This document shows positions 43,378 to 52,437 of a stretch of DNA of 64,000 nucleotides, piece by piece. The number at the start of each line of letters is the position of its first letter. Position 1 is the stretch's first letter. Source of the DNA: Actinomycetota bacterium (lineage in GTDB: Bacteria > Actinomycetota > Coriobacteriia > Anaerosomatales > Anaerosomataceae); assembly GCA_009773565.1 (NCBI GenBank), contig WSXY01000002.1:1-64000 (forward strand). The letters run 5' to 3'. Under the pieces are notes generated by a model. That model was not told where the DNA came from and did no database searches. It was given only the letters and a program-made list of their open reading frames with translations. Both the position numbers and the translations under genes were made by a program.

Positions 43378-44489
43378 GCGGCAAATCAGTCGTCTACTTT
43401 GCGCCGATGCGCTCCAAGATGAAGCGCAGCATGATTGGCCGTGCCGGTGCGCTTCTTGAGCGTGCCGGCCTCAAGGAAGCTATCTTCGACAAAGACCTCG
43501 TGGCGGTGAAGCTCCACTTCGGAGAAGAGGGGAACACGGGGTTCGTCCAGCCAGTCCACGTGCGAGAGGTCGTTCGGCGCATCAAGGCTGCCGGCGGTCG
43601 GCCGTTTCTCACCGACGCGAACACGCTCTACCGCGGGCAACGCGCGAACGCGGTCGATCATCTCGAATGCGCGCTCCACAATGGCTTTTCGTACGCCACG
43701 ATCGAGGCACCGCTCGTCATCGCCGATGGCCTTGATGGCCGCGATGCCGTCGACGTTCCGATTCCGAACGGACGGCATTTCGAGACCGTTCGCATCGGCT
43801 CAGCTGCGGTCTACGCGGACGCAATGGTGGTCGTTACGCACGTGAAGGGTCACGAGGCGACCGGCTTTGGCGGCGCGCTCAAGAACGTGGGCATGGGGCT
43901 CGGCTGCCGTTCCGCGAAGCAGCGCATGCACGCGGACTTTCGACCTGAAGTGACCGCCGAGACATGCACGGCCTGTAAGCGCTGTGTGCAGTGGTGTCCG
44001 GTCGGCGCCATCACAATCGGCCCGGGTAAGGTCGCGGTCGTCGACTATGAGGTTTGTTACGGCTGCGGCGAGTGTGTGGCCGCGTGCCCGTACAGCGCCA
44101 TCGCCACGCAGTGGAAGACGACACCAGATGCTCTTCAGGAGAAGATCGTCGAGCATGTGGCCGGTGCGGTTGCGGGCAAGGACAACAAGGTGCTCTATCT
44201 GTCGTTCGTCACGGCCGTGTCGCCCGACTGTGATTGCTGGAACTTCTCGGATGCGCCCATCGTCCCGGATATCGGCGTCCTGGCCTCAACGGACATCGTT
44301 GCGATTGATCAGGCGGCATACGACCTTGTGAGCGCTGCGACCGGTCTGATTGGATCTCGCGGCGAGGGTATGGGTGCAGGTACGGATAAGTTCACGGCGA
44401 TCACCGGCGTCGACGGGACGCATGCGATCGCGTATGCACAAGAGATGGGGCTCGGCTCTCGTGAGTACGAGCTCGTGACCGTAGAGTAG
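43374..44489 (+). CDS. DUF362 ferredoxin-type protein
   Basis: The 371-residue protein has an N-terminal and C-terminal DUF362 region (VAVKLHFGEEGNTGFVQP, THVKGHEATGFGGALKNVGMG) around two [4Fe-4S] motifs, CTACKRCVQWCPVGAI and CYGCGECVAACPYSAI. DUF362 proteins are frequent in anaerobes; the function is not settled. It is coupled by overlap to the ROK kinase gene. Confidence 0.93.
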   Translation: MSGKSVVYFAPMRSKMKRSMIGRAGALLERAGLKEAIFDKDLVAVKLHFGEEGNTGFVQPVHVREVVRRIKAAGGRPFLTDANTLYRGQRANAVDHLECALHNGFSYATIEAPLVIADGLDGRDAVDVPIPNGRHFETVRIGSAAVYADAMVVVTHVKGHEATGFGGALKNVGMGLGCRSAKQRMHADFRPEVTAETCTACKRCVQWCPVGAITIGPGKVAVVDYEVCYGCGECVAACPYSAIATQWKTTPDALQEKIVEHVAGAVAGKDNKVLYLSFVTAVSPDCDCWNFSDAPIVPDIGVLASTDIVAIDQAAYDLVSAATGLIGSRGEGMGAGTDKFTAITGVDGTHAIAYAQEMGLGSREYELVTVE

Positions 44490-44524
44490 CCGCGCACGTC
44501 CGAACCGACCCGAGGGGGATCACA

Positions 44525-45664
44525 GTGGACTACTTCGAGATAGTCAAACGTGGTTGGAATATCACCTGGAAGTACAAGGCCTTGTGGATTCTGGGCTTCT
44601 TCGTCGGCGGAAGTGGCGGCGGTGGAGGGAGCTACGGCTCCGGTTCCGGCACGGGCGGTTCAGGATCCGGCCCCTCAAATCCGTTTGCCGGTGTCGAGAC
44701 GTGGTTCACCGAGAACCTGGTCCTCGTGATGGTCATCGCCGCATTCCTGGCGGTTCTCGGCGTCGTCATGTGGATTCTTTCGGTTGCTGCTCAGGGCGGT
44801 CTCGTCCATCTGGTCAACGAGGCCGAGGAGAATCGGCCGGTTACGCTGCGTGACGGATGGGCCGTCGGCTTCCGCTATTGGGGTCGGACGTTCATGATCG
44901 GACTCGTTCTCGGACTGCCGTTCGTTGTGCTGTTCGTCGTACTTGCGCTGCTCGTCGGTGGATCGGTGCTCGGGCTTACCGCTACAGGCTCCGGAGAGCC
45001 ATTCGGTCCCGGTACGCTTGCCGGGCTGGGTGGGCTTGGCGGTCTCTGTTGCGGGCTGCCCATCTTCTTCGTACTCATCTTCGTCGCCGCGCTTGTCATA
45101 GGCATCATTTCGTCACTCGCCATCCGTTATGGCGTTCTGCAGGATGTCACCTTTGGACAGGCCATCGCGAAAGGCTGGAGCGACCTGCGGAGTAAGCGCG
45201 GCGCGTTCGTATTCTGGCTGGTCATGCTCATACCTGGCTTTGTCTACTCGGCGGTCATCGGTGTTGTCGCGGCGATCTTCGCGGTGCCTGCGGTGCTCAT
45301 GATCATGGCCGACAAGATCGTTTCGGGTGCTGCCATCCTCGTCATCCTCGTCTTCGTTCTCATGCTGCCGGGTGCCGTTTACGGGACGTTCGTGTCGGCG
45401 TGTTGGACGGTATTCTTCCGCCGGATGAACGGGCTCGGCATTCCGGCGCCGGCGCAGCAGGTTCCCGCCTACCCCGATCAGTCGCTTCCGGCCCCGCCGG
45501 CACCGTATATGCCGACGCCCCCGGCGTACGAGGCGCCAGCGCCCACGGCACCCCCGGCCTACGATCCCCCGGCACCCACAGCGTTCGAGCCCCCGGCCTA
45601 CGAAGCGCCGGTGTCTCCAGCACCGCCAGCGCCGCCCGCTCCGGAGCCGCCAGCCGATGCCTGA
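44525..45664 (+). CDS. Polytopic membrane protein with Pro-rich C-terminal tail
   Basis: The 379-residue protein begins VDYFEIVKRGWNITWKYKALW, as in DUF7544/glycerophosphodiester-type membrane proteins, then a Gly/Ser-rich loop (GGSGGGGGSYGSG) and about six helices. The last 75 residues are low-complexity Pro/Ala/Tyr (PPAYEAPAPTAPPAY), a likely flexible cytoplasmic or wall-spanning tail. The function is unknown. GAGGGGG precedes the GTG start. It overlaps rsmI by eight bases. Confidence 0.78.
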   Translation: MDYFEIVKRGWNITWKYKALWILGFFVGGSGGGGGSYGSGSGTGGSGSGPSNPFAGVETWFTENLVLVMVIAAFLAVLGVVMWILSVAAQGGLVHLVNEAEENRPVTLRDGWAVGFRYWGRTFMIGLVLGLPFVVLFVVLALLVGGSVLGLTATGSGEPFGPGTLAGLGGLGGLCCGLPIFFVLIFVAALVIGIISSLAIRYGVLQDVTFGQAIAKGWSDLRSKRGAFVFWLVMLIPGFVYSAVIGVVAAIFAVPAVLMIMADKIVSGAAILVILVFVLMLPGAVYGTFVSACWTVFFRRMNGLGIPAPAQQVPAYPDQSLPAPPAPYMPTPPAYEAPAPTAPPAYDPPAPTAFEPPAYEAPVSPAPPAPPAPEPPADA

Positions 45665-46493
45665 CGTCGGCCGATTGCTCGTCTGCGCGACGCCGATAGG
45701 TAACCTCGGCGACGTGACGTTGCGGGTGCTTGACGTGCTTCGCTCGGCGGATGTGATCCTCGCTGAGGACACGCGGGTCACACGTAAGTTGCTTGCGCGG
45801 TACGACCTGCATACGCCGCTCGAGCGGTATGACGAGGCGACTGCGGCGGTTCGCACGCCTGTCGTCGTTGAGCGCATCGCGTCAGGCGCGACAGTGGCAC
45901 TTGTGAGCGATGCGGGCACCCCGGGGATATCGGATCCGGGTGCGCGACTCGTGGATGCCGCGCTCACTGCCGGGCTGCCCGTTGAGGTGCTTCCCGGTGC
46001 GTCGGCAATCGTCACGGCGCTCGTTGCAAGCGGGCTTCCCACACATGCCTTCTACTTCGGGGGCTTTCTCCCGCGGAAGGCGGGAGAGTTGCGGCGGGCG
46101 CTCGCAGGGCTCGCAGGGCTCGATGCGACGCTCGTCTTCTACGAGTCGCCCCGGCGGACGGCTGCGTCTGTTGCTGCTGTCGCCGAGGTCTTTCCGGGGC
46201 GCCAGGCTGCAATGGCACGCGAACTCACCAAGTTGCACGAAGAGGTGCTGCGTGGAACCACTGGAGAGCTCGCCCGGGCACTTGAGGGTCGCGAGCTCAA
46301 GGGCGAGGTCGTGCTGCTGGTCGGGCCGCCCGTGGCAGATGAGACGCCGGTTGTCGAAGACGACACAATAGCTGCGGCCGTGAATGCGCTCGTGGTAGCG
46401 GGCGTGTCTCGCAAGGACGCGGTCAAGCGGGTGTCCGAAGGCCTCGGGGTGCCACGCAATGACGTTTACCGGATAGCTCTCCGGAGCGAATGA
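45657..46493 (+). CDS. rsmI: 16S rRNA (cytidine-1402 2'-O)-methyltransferase
   Basis: The 278-residue member of the tetrapyrrole-methylase fold has VCATPIGNLGDVTLRVLDVL, AEDTRVTRKLLARY, VSDAGTPGISDPG and FGGFLPRK, all classic RsmI motifs. It uses S-adenosylmethionine to methylate the ribose of C1402 in the ribosomal P site. It heads the conserved rsmI-abrB-metG-tatD block. The stop codon lies in the loop of a hairpin. Confidence 0.96.
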   Translation: MPDVGRLLVCATPIGNLGDVTLRVLDVLRSADVILAEDTRVTRKLLARYDLHTPLERYDEATAAVRTPVVVERIASGATVALVSDAGTPGISDPGARLVDAALTAGLPVEVLPGASAIVTALVASGLPTHAFYFGGFLPRKAGELRRALAGLAGLDATLVFYESPRRTAASVAAVAEVFPGRQAAMARELTKLHEEVLRGTTGELARALEGRELKGEVVLLVGPPVADETPVVEDDTIAAAVNALVVAGVSRKDAVKRVSEGLGVPRNDVYRIALRSE

Positions 46494-46503
46494 TTCGCTC
46501 CGG
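46481..46503. terminator. Hairpin with the rsmI stop codon in its loop
   Basis: CCGGAGCGAA/TTCGCTCCGG is a perfect 10-bp stem, and the 3-base loop TGA is the rsmI stop. It separates rsmI from the convergent abrB gene. No strong T tract is present. Confidence 0.45.
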
Positions 46504-46520
46504 ATTCATCGCGGCGCGTG

Positions 46521-46766
46521 TTAGCGCTGCTTCTTGATCTCCGCGACGCAGGATCCGCAGACCGGGCGGTCTTTCACCATGCTGATGTCGTCCCGTTTCC
46601 CACAGAACATGCACGCCTCGCGGAACTTCTCGAGAATGACCCGCTCGCCTTCGACGGAGATCGACATCGGGTCCTTGACGGCGATGCCAAGTGTCCGACG
46701 GAGCTCCATCGGGATCACGATACGACCGAGGTCATCGACGCGCCGGACGATTCCAGTGTCACCCAT
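46521..46766 (-). CDS. abrB: AbrB-type transition regulator with C-terminal zinc-knuckle
   Basis: The 81-residue protein has an N-terminal SpoVT-AbrB domain (GIVRRVDDLGRIVIPMELRRTLG, DPMSISVEGERVIL) and a C-terminal CxxC...CxxC pair (ACMFCGKRD, PVCGSC) that probably binds zinc. In Bacillus AbrB represses stationary-phase genes; here the position beside metG matches Bacillus, but the gene is on the opposite strand. ATG 46766 follows AAAGGCAGGATGAC. Confidence 0.92.
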   Translation of the reverse strand: MGDTGIVRRVDDLGRIVIPMELRRTLGIAVKDPMSISVEGERVILEKFREACMFCGKRDDISMVKDRPVCGSCVAEIKKQR

Positions 46767-46900
46767 GTCATCCTGCCTTTCAGCGAAGGATTCATCGCGC
46801 ACCTGCGTGCGCTATGATTGTTTACTCGAATCAGCATCGCACACTTCCATAAATGCCCACGTATGCCGTTCGCATAACCACCGATGGAGCCAAGTGACCC

Positions 46901-48463
46901 ATGAGCGATACAACATTCTACGTCACGACCCCGATCTACTACGTGAACGCCGAGCCGCACCTTGGTACCGCGTACACAACCATCGCGGCTGACGCCATCG
47001 CGCGGTACCGCCGGATGACCGGTCACGACGTCATGTTCCTCACCGGCCTCGACGAACACGGGCAGAAGATAGCACAAGCTGCCGAGGAGAACGGCATGGA
47101 GCCGCAGGCGTGGGTCGATGCGGTTGCACCCAAGTTCAAGGACGCCTGGGCGATGCTCGGCATCAGCAACGACGACTTCATTCGCACGACCGAGGAGCGT
47201 CACAAGCGCGGCGTCCAGGCATTCTGGCAAGAGCTCCACGATCGTGGCGAGATCTACCAGGGCAGCTACGAGGGCTGGTACTGCGTTCCCGACGAGACGT
47301 ACTGGGCCGAAGATGACCTCGCCGAAGGCATGTGCCCTCAATGTGGCCGCGCCGTCGAGTTCGTGCGCGAGGACAACTGGTTCTTCCGCCTCTCGGCATA
47401 CCAGGACCGGCTCCTTGAGTTTTACGATGCGCGCGAGGCTGAAGGTCGCCCGTTCGTTCAGCCGGAGACGCGCCGCAACGAGGTCATGTCCTTCGTGAAG
47501 GGCGGCCTGCGGGATCTCTCGATCTCACGCACGACGTTCTCGTGGGGTGTGCCGCTGCCATTCGCGCCTGAGCACGTCACGTACGTGTGGATCGATGCGC
47601 TCCTCAACTACATCACCGCGCTCGGGTATGGCAGTGACGATCACGAGAAGTTCGACCGCTTCTGGCCCGCCGACTACCACTTTGTCGGCAAGGACATCAT
47701 CCGCTTCCACTGCGTCATCTGGCCGGCGATGCTCATGGCCGCGGGCATCGAGCCGCCGCAGAGCGTCTTTGCGCACGGCTTCCTGCTCACCAAGGGCGAG
47801 AAGATGAGCAAGTCCAAGGGAAACGCACAGACGCCCGCCTCACTTGTCGAGCGCTTCGGCGTCGACGCATATCGCTACTATTTCCTGCGTGATGTGCAGT
47901 TCGGCCACGACGGTTCGATCTCGCTTGAGTCGATGGTCCAGCGCTACAACGGCGATCTTGCCAACGACTGGGGCAACCTCGTTTCTCGCCTGCTCAATAT
48001 GACCGAGAAGTACCTCGGCGGTATCACGCCCGAGCCGTCCTCGACGGACTGCGAGACCGACGCGGACTGCACGCTCCGGTCGCTCGCCGGTTTCTTACCC
48101 GAGAAGTACGAGGCCGCGATGCAGCGACTCGACTATTGCGCCGCGCTCGAGGCCGCGTGGGATGTGATCAAAGACGCCAATCGCTACATCGAGAACGAAG
48201 CACCGTGGAATCTCGAGAAGGCGGGGGAGACCGCGCGTCTCGAGACCGTGCTCTATAACGCGCTCGAGGCCGTGCGAATCGCCGCGCTCTTCACCGCGCC
48301 CGTGATGCCGAACACCTCGGCCGAGGTCTGGCGCCGTCTCGGTCTCGGGGATATCTCGGCGGTCACCGATGTCGTCGCCGAGGCGACCTGGGGACGGCTA
48401 CCCGCAGGGCTGACTGTGACCAAGGGCGACGCGCTCTTCCCGCGCATCTACGAGGAGGCGTAA
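46901..48463 (+). CDS. metG: Methionyl-tRNA synthetase
   Basis: This 520-residue class I synthetase has the HIGH variant HLGTAYTT, FLTGLDEHGQK, a connective segment with MCPQCGRAVE, WIDALLNYI and the KMSKSKGN loop. It lacks the C-terminal dimerisation/tRNA-binding extension found in longer bacterial forms. It charges tRNA-Met with methionine. TATGAT at 46813-46818 may be its -10. Confidence 0.97.
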   Translation: MSDTTFYVTTPIYYVNAEPHLGTAYTTIAADAIARYRRMTGHDVMFLTGLDEHGQKIAQAAEENGMEPQAWVDAVAPKFKDAWAMLGISNDDFIRTTEERHKRGVQAFWQELHDRGEIYQGSYEGWYCVPDETYWAEDDLAEGMCPQCGRAVEFVREDNWFFRLSAYQDRLLEFYDAREAEGRPFVQPETRRNEVMSFVKGGLRDLSISRTTFSWGVPLPFAPEHVTYVWIDALLNYITALGYGSDDHEKFDRFWPADYHFVGKDIIRFHCVIWPAMLMAAGIEPPQSVFAHGFLLTKGEKMSKSKGNAQTPASLVERFGVDAYRYYFLRDVQFGHDGSISLESMVQRYNGDLANDWGNLVSRLLNMTEKYLGGITPEPSSTDCETDADCTLRSLAGFLPEKYEAAMQRLDYCAALEAAWDVIKDANRYIENEAPWNLEKAGETARLETVLYNALEAVRIAALFTAPVMPNTSAEVWRRLGLGDISAVTDVVAEATWGRLPAGLTVTKGDALFPRIYEEA

Positions 48464-48480
48464 GGGCAACCGCCCGCGCC

Positions 48481-49332
48481 ATGCAAGATATCCTTCACGC
48501 GCTACCCGACCTCGGTTCGCCGACCGCAGACTCCCACGCGCATCTCGATATGCTCGAGGATCCCGCCGCGGCGCTCGCGAATGCCGCGCTAGCGGGTATC
48601 GTTCTCGTGGCGACGGTTGTCGACCTCACCGAGAACGAGCGCACCTTCGCCGAACTCGATGGCTGGCTTGCTGCCGCCCGCGACCGGCTTGCCGCGGCGG
48701 GTCGACCGGAGTTGACGCCCCCGGAGGTCCGCATCGTGGTGGGCGCGCACCCGCACAACGCGAGCGCGTTCACGCCCGCGGTCGCGCGTCGCATGCGCGA
48801 GGCTGCAACGTGGCCGCGCGTGGCGGCGTTTGGCGAGCTCGGCCTCGACTATCACTACGACCACTCACCCCGCGAGGTCCAGCAGGCGTCGTTCCGTGAG
48901 CAGCTCGACCTTGCGAACGAGCTCGGTCTCCCGGTTATCGTCCACCTTCGCGAGGCGCACGAAGACGGGCTACAGATCCTTCGTGACGTCGGTGTGCCCG
49001 CCGCAGGATGCGTTCTTCATTGCTTTACCGAAGATGCTCCGACCGCAGAGCGATTCCTCGAACTTGGCTGTTACGTCTCCTTTGCGGGGCCGGTGACCTT
49101 CAAGAAGGCCGAGGCGATCCGCGACGCTGCGCGTATCACGCCACTCGATCGCCTTCTCGTCGAGACGGATTGCCCGTTTCTTGCGCCGGAGCCGTTCCGG
49201 GGTCGCAAGAACGAGCCGGCCTTCACCACGCTCAATGCCGCAGCGGTTGCGGTCGCGAAGGGTGTCGCGCCCCATGAGGTCGCAGCCGCGGCGCTCGCTA
49301 ATGCGCGACGTCTGTACGTTCGAGGAGAGTGA
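48481..49332 (+). CDS. tatD: TatD family hydrolase
   Basis: The 283-residue metal-dependent TIM-barrel hydrolase has ADSHAHLDML, the metal Glu in FGELGLDYHYD, IVHLREAHED, VLHCFTED and VETDCPFLAPEPFRGRKNEP. TatD proteins act as DNases and in DNA or D-aminoacyl-tRNA quality control. It is 17 bases after metG, matching the conserved order metG-tatD. Confidence 0.95.
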   Translation: MQDILHALPDLGSPTADSHAHLDMLEDPAAALANAALAGIVLVATVVDLTENERTFAELDGWLAAARDRLAAAGRPELTPPEVRIVVGAHPHNASAFTPAVARRMREAATWPRVAAFGELGLDYHYDHSPREVQQASFREQLDLANELGLPVIVHLREAHEDGLQILRDVGVPAAGCVLHCFTEDAPTAERFLELGCYVSFAGPVTFKKAEAIRDAARITPLDRLLVETDCPFLAPEPFRGRKNEPAFTTLNAAAVAVAKGVAPHEVAAAALANARRLYVRGE

Positions 49333-49334
49333 CG

Positions 49335-49928
49335 ATGGACGCCCCGCTCGTTCTCGGCATCGCTGGCAGCCCGCGTCGCAACGGCAATAGCGAGCAGCTC
49401 CTTGACGCATGCCTCGCGGGGGCGGCTGACGGAGGAGCGCGGGTTCAGAAGCTTGTCGTCACCGACTATGCGATCGAACCCTGTCGCGGCTGCAATTCGT
49501 GCTCGCTCACGGGTGAGTGCGTCATCCACGATCGGATGCATGAGGTCTATGCAGCGATCGACTCAGCACAGGCGATCGTTGTGGCAAGCCCGGTCTTCTT
49601 CGCGACGGTTCCTGGCGTGCTCAAGGTCCTCATCGACCGCATGCAGCCGTACTGGGCGCGCACGCACGTGCTCAAGCAACCGCGTCCCGTCCGCCGCCCC
49701 GGCGCACTCCTACTCGTGAGAAGTGGTGGCGACCCGTACGGCTTCGTTGCCGCCGAATACACGATCAAGAGCGTGTTCGCGGTTCTTGGCATCGACCTTG
49801 TCGGCGAGATGAAGGTGACAGGGCTGGACTCAGCGAGTGACGTGATCCGTCAGCCTGATGATCTCGTTCACGCTCGCGAACTCGGTGTGCAGGTAGCGAC
49901 TGCTGCGCTCTTAACGCTCGGGGACTGA
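49335..49928 (+). CDS. NADPH-dependent FMN reductase / flavodoxin-fold protein
   Basis: The 197-residue protein has a flavodoxin-like FMN site (GIAGSPRRNGNSEQLLDA, ASPVFFATVPGVLKVLIDR) and a Cys pair CRGCNSCSLTGEC typical of iron-sulfur flavoproteins. It probably binds FMN and perhaps a [4Fe-4S] cluster and transfers electrons. ATG 49335 has GAGGAG seven bases upstream. It is an insertion in the tatD-yabE order, since neither Bacillus nor Mycobacterium has a gene like this here. Confidence 0.88.
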   Translation: MDAPLVLGIAGSPRRNGNSEQLLDACLAGAADGGARVQKLVVTDYAIEPCRGCNSCSLTGECVIHDRMHEVYAAIDSAQAIVVASPVFFATVPGVLKVLIDRMQPYWARTHVLKQPRPVRRPGALLLVRSGGDPYGFVAAEYTIKSVFAVLGIDLVGEMKVTGLDSASDVIRQPDDLVHARELGVQVATAALLTLGD

Positions 49929-49937
49929 AACATTTCC

Positions 49938-49978
49938 GATGAACGGCGCACGGTCCTACTCGGGGCGCGCCGTTCGTC
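49938..49978 (+). terminator. Possible terminator after the flavin reductase
   Basis: GATGAACGGCGC/GCGCCGTTCGTC is a 12-bp stem (one T-G pair) with a 17-base loop. No T tract is seen, but a promoter starts right after it. Confidence 0.4.
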
Positions 49979-50007
49979 AGGTGAGGCTGTCTGAAGGCGC
50001 TGTTTCG

Positions 50008-50036
50008 TTGTTGCCAAGTTGTTGCTCGGCTATAAT
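50008..50036 (+). promoter_or_regulatory. Promoter of the yabE-like gene
   Basis: TTGTTG (50008-50013), a 17-base spacer and a consensus TATAAT (50031-50036). Confidence 0.65.
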
Positions 50037-50084
50037 CGGACGCGTTCGCGCACTACCGAAATGCTCCCGACGCGAAAGGGCTTT

Positions 50085-51158
50085 ATGAGAAAGCCGGCAC
50101 ATCCGGCCCGTCTCCTGAAGACCCCATACATCATCCTCGTACTCATCGCAGCTCTCGTCGTACCAGTAAGCGCATCCGGATTCGTTTGGGCCAGGAAAGG
50201 CGTCACCGTCGTCGTTGACGGAACGACTGCCTATTACAAGACACAAGCCGATACCGTCGCCGATGTCCTCGATGAGGCTTCGGTTGTCGTCGGTGTGCAT
50301 GATGTCGTCAGCCCCGCACTCGACTCGACCGTCGATGATGGCTCCACGGTTGTTGTCCGACACTCTATCCCCGTGAGCATAGATTGCAACGGCGATGTTC
50401 TTGCGCTTGATGTCGTTGGTACCACTGTCGCGGACGCGCTTGTGGCAGGGGGACTTGACCCGTCGCTCGGGCTGAATGTCTCACCTGCGGTGGAAGAGCC
50501 GCTTCGCAAGAACATGACGATCGTCGCCAAAGACGTCTTCCTCCGCATCAGCCAGGAAGAGGTGGAGATCCCATTTGACGTTATCGAGCGTCCGGATCCC
50601 ACACTCCTTGCCGGTCAACGGGCGATCTTCACTCCGGGAACACCCGGGCGCGCACTCCGCGTATACGAGATCGTGGTGACCGGCGGAGTCGAGGGCACGC
50701 GGTACGTGAAGGCTGAGCAGGTTCTCTTGGAGCCGGTGGCCGAGGTTGTGGCCGTTGGCATCAAGAAGGCTGCACCACGAATCCTTGTCGCCGCAAAGAA
50801 GATGCACGTAGCACCCAGGCCATCAGCAGCACCTGCAAGTGGTCAGAAGTTGACTTTCAGGTCGACCGCGTACACCCCGTGGGATGCCGGGTGCGGTGGC
50901 ATTTCCGTCATCGAGCGCAAACTCAGGGCGTACGCTGTGCCAAGCGGCTGGGGTATCGTCGCTGTCGATCCGCGGGTCATTCCGCTCGGGACGAAGGTCT
51001 ACGTCAGCGGCTACGGCTATGCGATCGCGGCTGACACAGGTGGCGCCATCAAGGGCAACATCGTGGACGTCTGCTTCTGGGCCGGCGGGGAAGCGGCGTC
51101 GCGTCACGCCGCCATTCATTGGGGACGCAAGAGCGTCACCATCACCATCATCAAGTAG
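50085..51158 (+). CDS. yabE: YabE-like protein: DUF348 repeats, G5 and 3D domains
   Basis: The 357-residue precursor has a membrane anchor near 13-33, two DUF348 repeats (GVTVVVDGTTAYYKT.., IPVSIDCNGDVLALDVVG), a G5-like domain (FDVIERPDPTLLAGQRA) and a C-terminal 3D domain (STAYTPWDAGC, GIVAVDPRVIPLGTKVYVSG, ADTGGAIKGNIVDVCF). The 3D domain has the MltA-like double-psi barrel with catalytic Asp residues, so it is a peptidoglycan hydrolase related to Rpf/YabE. ATG 50085 follows GAAAGGGC. Confidence 0.92.
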   Translation: MRKPAHPARLLKTPYIILVLIAALVVPVSASGFVWARKGVTVVVDGTTAYYKTQADTVADVLDEASVVVGVHDVVSPALDSTVDDGSTVVVRHSIPVSIDCNGDVLALDVVGTTVADALVAGGLDPSLGLNVSPAVEEPLRKNMTIVAKDVFLRISQEEVEIPFDVIERPDPTLLAGQRAIFTPGTPGRALRVYEIVVTGGVEGTRYVKAEQVLLEPVAEVVAVGIKKAAPRILVAAKKMHVAPRPSAAPASGQKLTFRSTAYTPWDAGCGGISVIERKLRAYAVPSGWGIVAVDPRVIPLGTKVYVSGYGYAIAADTGGAIKGNIVDVCFWAGGEAASRHAAIHWGRKSVTITIIK

Positions 51159-51168
51159 AAGAGGCCGG

Positions 51169-52035
51169 ATGGCCCACTCCGAACTGGCCACGCCGTCGGC
51201 AACGGTCGCTGTCTTGCGACGCCACGGGCTCTGGACCAAGAAATCGCTTGGACAGCACTTTCTCGTCGACGACAACGTCGTGGGTCGTATCATCACGCTT
51301 GCTGCTTTGACCGGCCAGGAGCACGTTCTCGAGGTCGGACCGGGTATCGGTACGCTGACACTCGCACTCTGCCACGCCGCTGGCGAGGTCACTGCGGTTG
51401 AACGGGACGGGCGCCTTCTCGGCATTCTCGGCGAGATGGCCGAGAAGTGCGGCAACCTTCATGTCATAGCGGGCGATGCCCTGGAGATCACAGAGGCGGA
51501 CTTCGATGGTCCGAGAGGTCTACCGACCTCCCTGGTCGCGAACCTGCCGTATTCGGTCGCGGCGACGCTCGTGCTTCGATTCTTCGAGATACTCCCGTCG
51601 CTCCGGTCTGCCACCGTCATGGTGCAGGCCGAGGTGGCGGACCGTATGATGGCCGTCCCCGGGACGAAAGAGTACGGTTCCTACACCATCAAGCTGGCGT
51701 TGCGTGCACGGCACACCGGACGATTCTCGGTCGCTCCCACGTGCTTCCTGCCGCCGCCGCGCGTGGACTCGGCCGTCCTGCGCCTCGAGCGGCTCGATTC
51801 AACCGCACCCGAAGAGGCGATCGTCCGCGCTGCCCGTGCGGCAGACGCCTCCTTCTCACAGCGCCGCAAGACGCTCCGGAATTCGCTCTCAAGCGCCCTC
51901 GGAGTGCCCGCAGCAGAGATCGAGTCCGTGCTCGCGGCGGTTGGCATCGATGCGGGTCTCCGAGCGGAGACGCTACTGCCCGAATCGTTCCTCGCGATCG
52001 GCGCCGAATTGCATAAACACAGCCTCCTACCTTGA
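51169..52035 (+). CDS. ksgA: 16S rRNA (adenine-1518/1519 N6) dimethyltransferase
   Basis: The 288-residue enzyme has SLGQHFLVDDNVVG, EVGPGIGTLTLAL, AVERDGRL and NLPYSVAATLVLRF (the NLPY catalytic motif). It dimethylates two adjacent adenosines of 16S rRNA using S-adenosylmethionine. It lies 10 bases after the yabE-like gene. RNase M5 (rnmV), which sits between these in Bacillus, is absent. Confidence 0.97.
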   Translation: MAHSELATPSATVAVLRRHGLWTKKSLGQHFLVDDNVVGRIITLAALTGQEHVLEVGPGIGTLTLALCHAAGEVTAVERDGRLLGILGEMAEKCGNLHVIAGDALEITEADFDGPRGLPTSLVANLPYSVAATLVLRFFEILPSLRSATVMVQAEVADRMMAVPGTKEYGSYTIKLALRARHTGRFSVAPTCFLPPPRVDSAVLRLERLDSTAPEEAIVRAARAADASFSQRRKTLRNSLSSALGVPAAEIESVLAAVGIDAGLRAETLLPESFLAIGAELHKHSLLP

Positions 52036-52060
52036 GTTTTGCCAAATCTTAAGGTATACT
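52032..52060 (+). promoter_or_regulatory. Promoter of veg
   Basis: TTGAGT (52032-52037), a 17-base spacer and TATACT (52055-52060). The promoter starts at the ksgA stop codon. Bacillus veg also has its own very strong promoter. Confidence 0.75.
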
Positions 52061-52083
52061 CACGACCTCTCTAGGAGGAATCT

Positions 52084-52365
52084 ATGGATGGTATGAACCA
52101 GACTGAGGTCGTCGGTCGCATCCGCACCGATCTCGAAAGCCTCATGGGAAGCAGGATGCGTCTTCGCGCCAATATGGGCCGCTCAAAGATCATGGAGCGC
52201 GAGGGCGTGCTCGAGCAGACCCACCCGGCACTGTTCGTTCTCAAGATCGAAGAGAAGCGCGGTCGTACGGCACGCGTCTCGTACAGTTACGTGGACATCC
52301 TCACCGGCACAGTCGAGCTGACCGACTGCGATTCCGGCGAGTGTGTGTTCCCCTGGCTCAACTAA
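52084..52365 (+). CDS. veg: Veg protein
   Basis: The 93-residue protein matches Veg: VGRIRTDLESLMGSRMRLRANMGRSKI, then REGVLEQTHPALFVL and SYSYVDILTGTVEL. In Bacillus Veg influences biofilm genes and is highly expressed. A strong AGGAGGAATCT ribosome-binding site and a terminator frame it as a single-gene unit. Confidence 0.95.
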   Translation: MDGMNQTEVVGRIRTDLESLMGSRMRLRANMGRSKIMEREGVLEQTHPALFVLKIEEKRGRTARVSYSYVDILTGTVELTDCDSGECVFPWLN

Positions 52366-52390
52366 CAGGATTCGTCGATTCGATCCATTC

Positions 52391-52428
52391 GCGCGGGGAT
52401 GCCTCAGGCTCCCCGCGCGTCGCTTTTT
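52391..52428 (+). terminator. Terminator after veg
   Basis: GCGCGGGGA/TCCCCGCGC with an inner GCC-tca-GGC, followed by GTCGCTTTTT. It is just upstream of ispE. Confidence 0.8.
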
Positions 52429-52437
52429 GGAGAGCCG

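Noticed and set aside
45470-45660. DNA tandem repeat in the Pro-rich gene end
   Set aside because: Phrases such as GCGCCAGCG recur because of the Pro/Ala/Tyr-rich protein tail; spacing and sequence vary, so it is low-complexity coding and not a repeat array.
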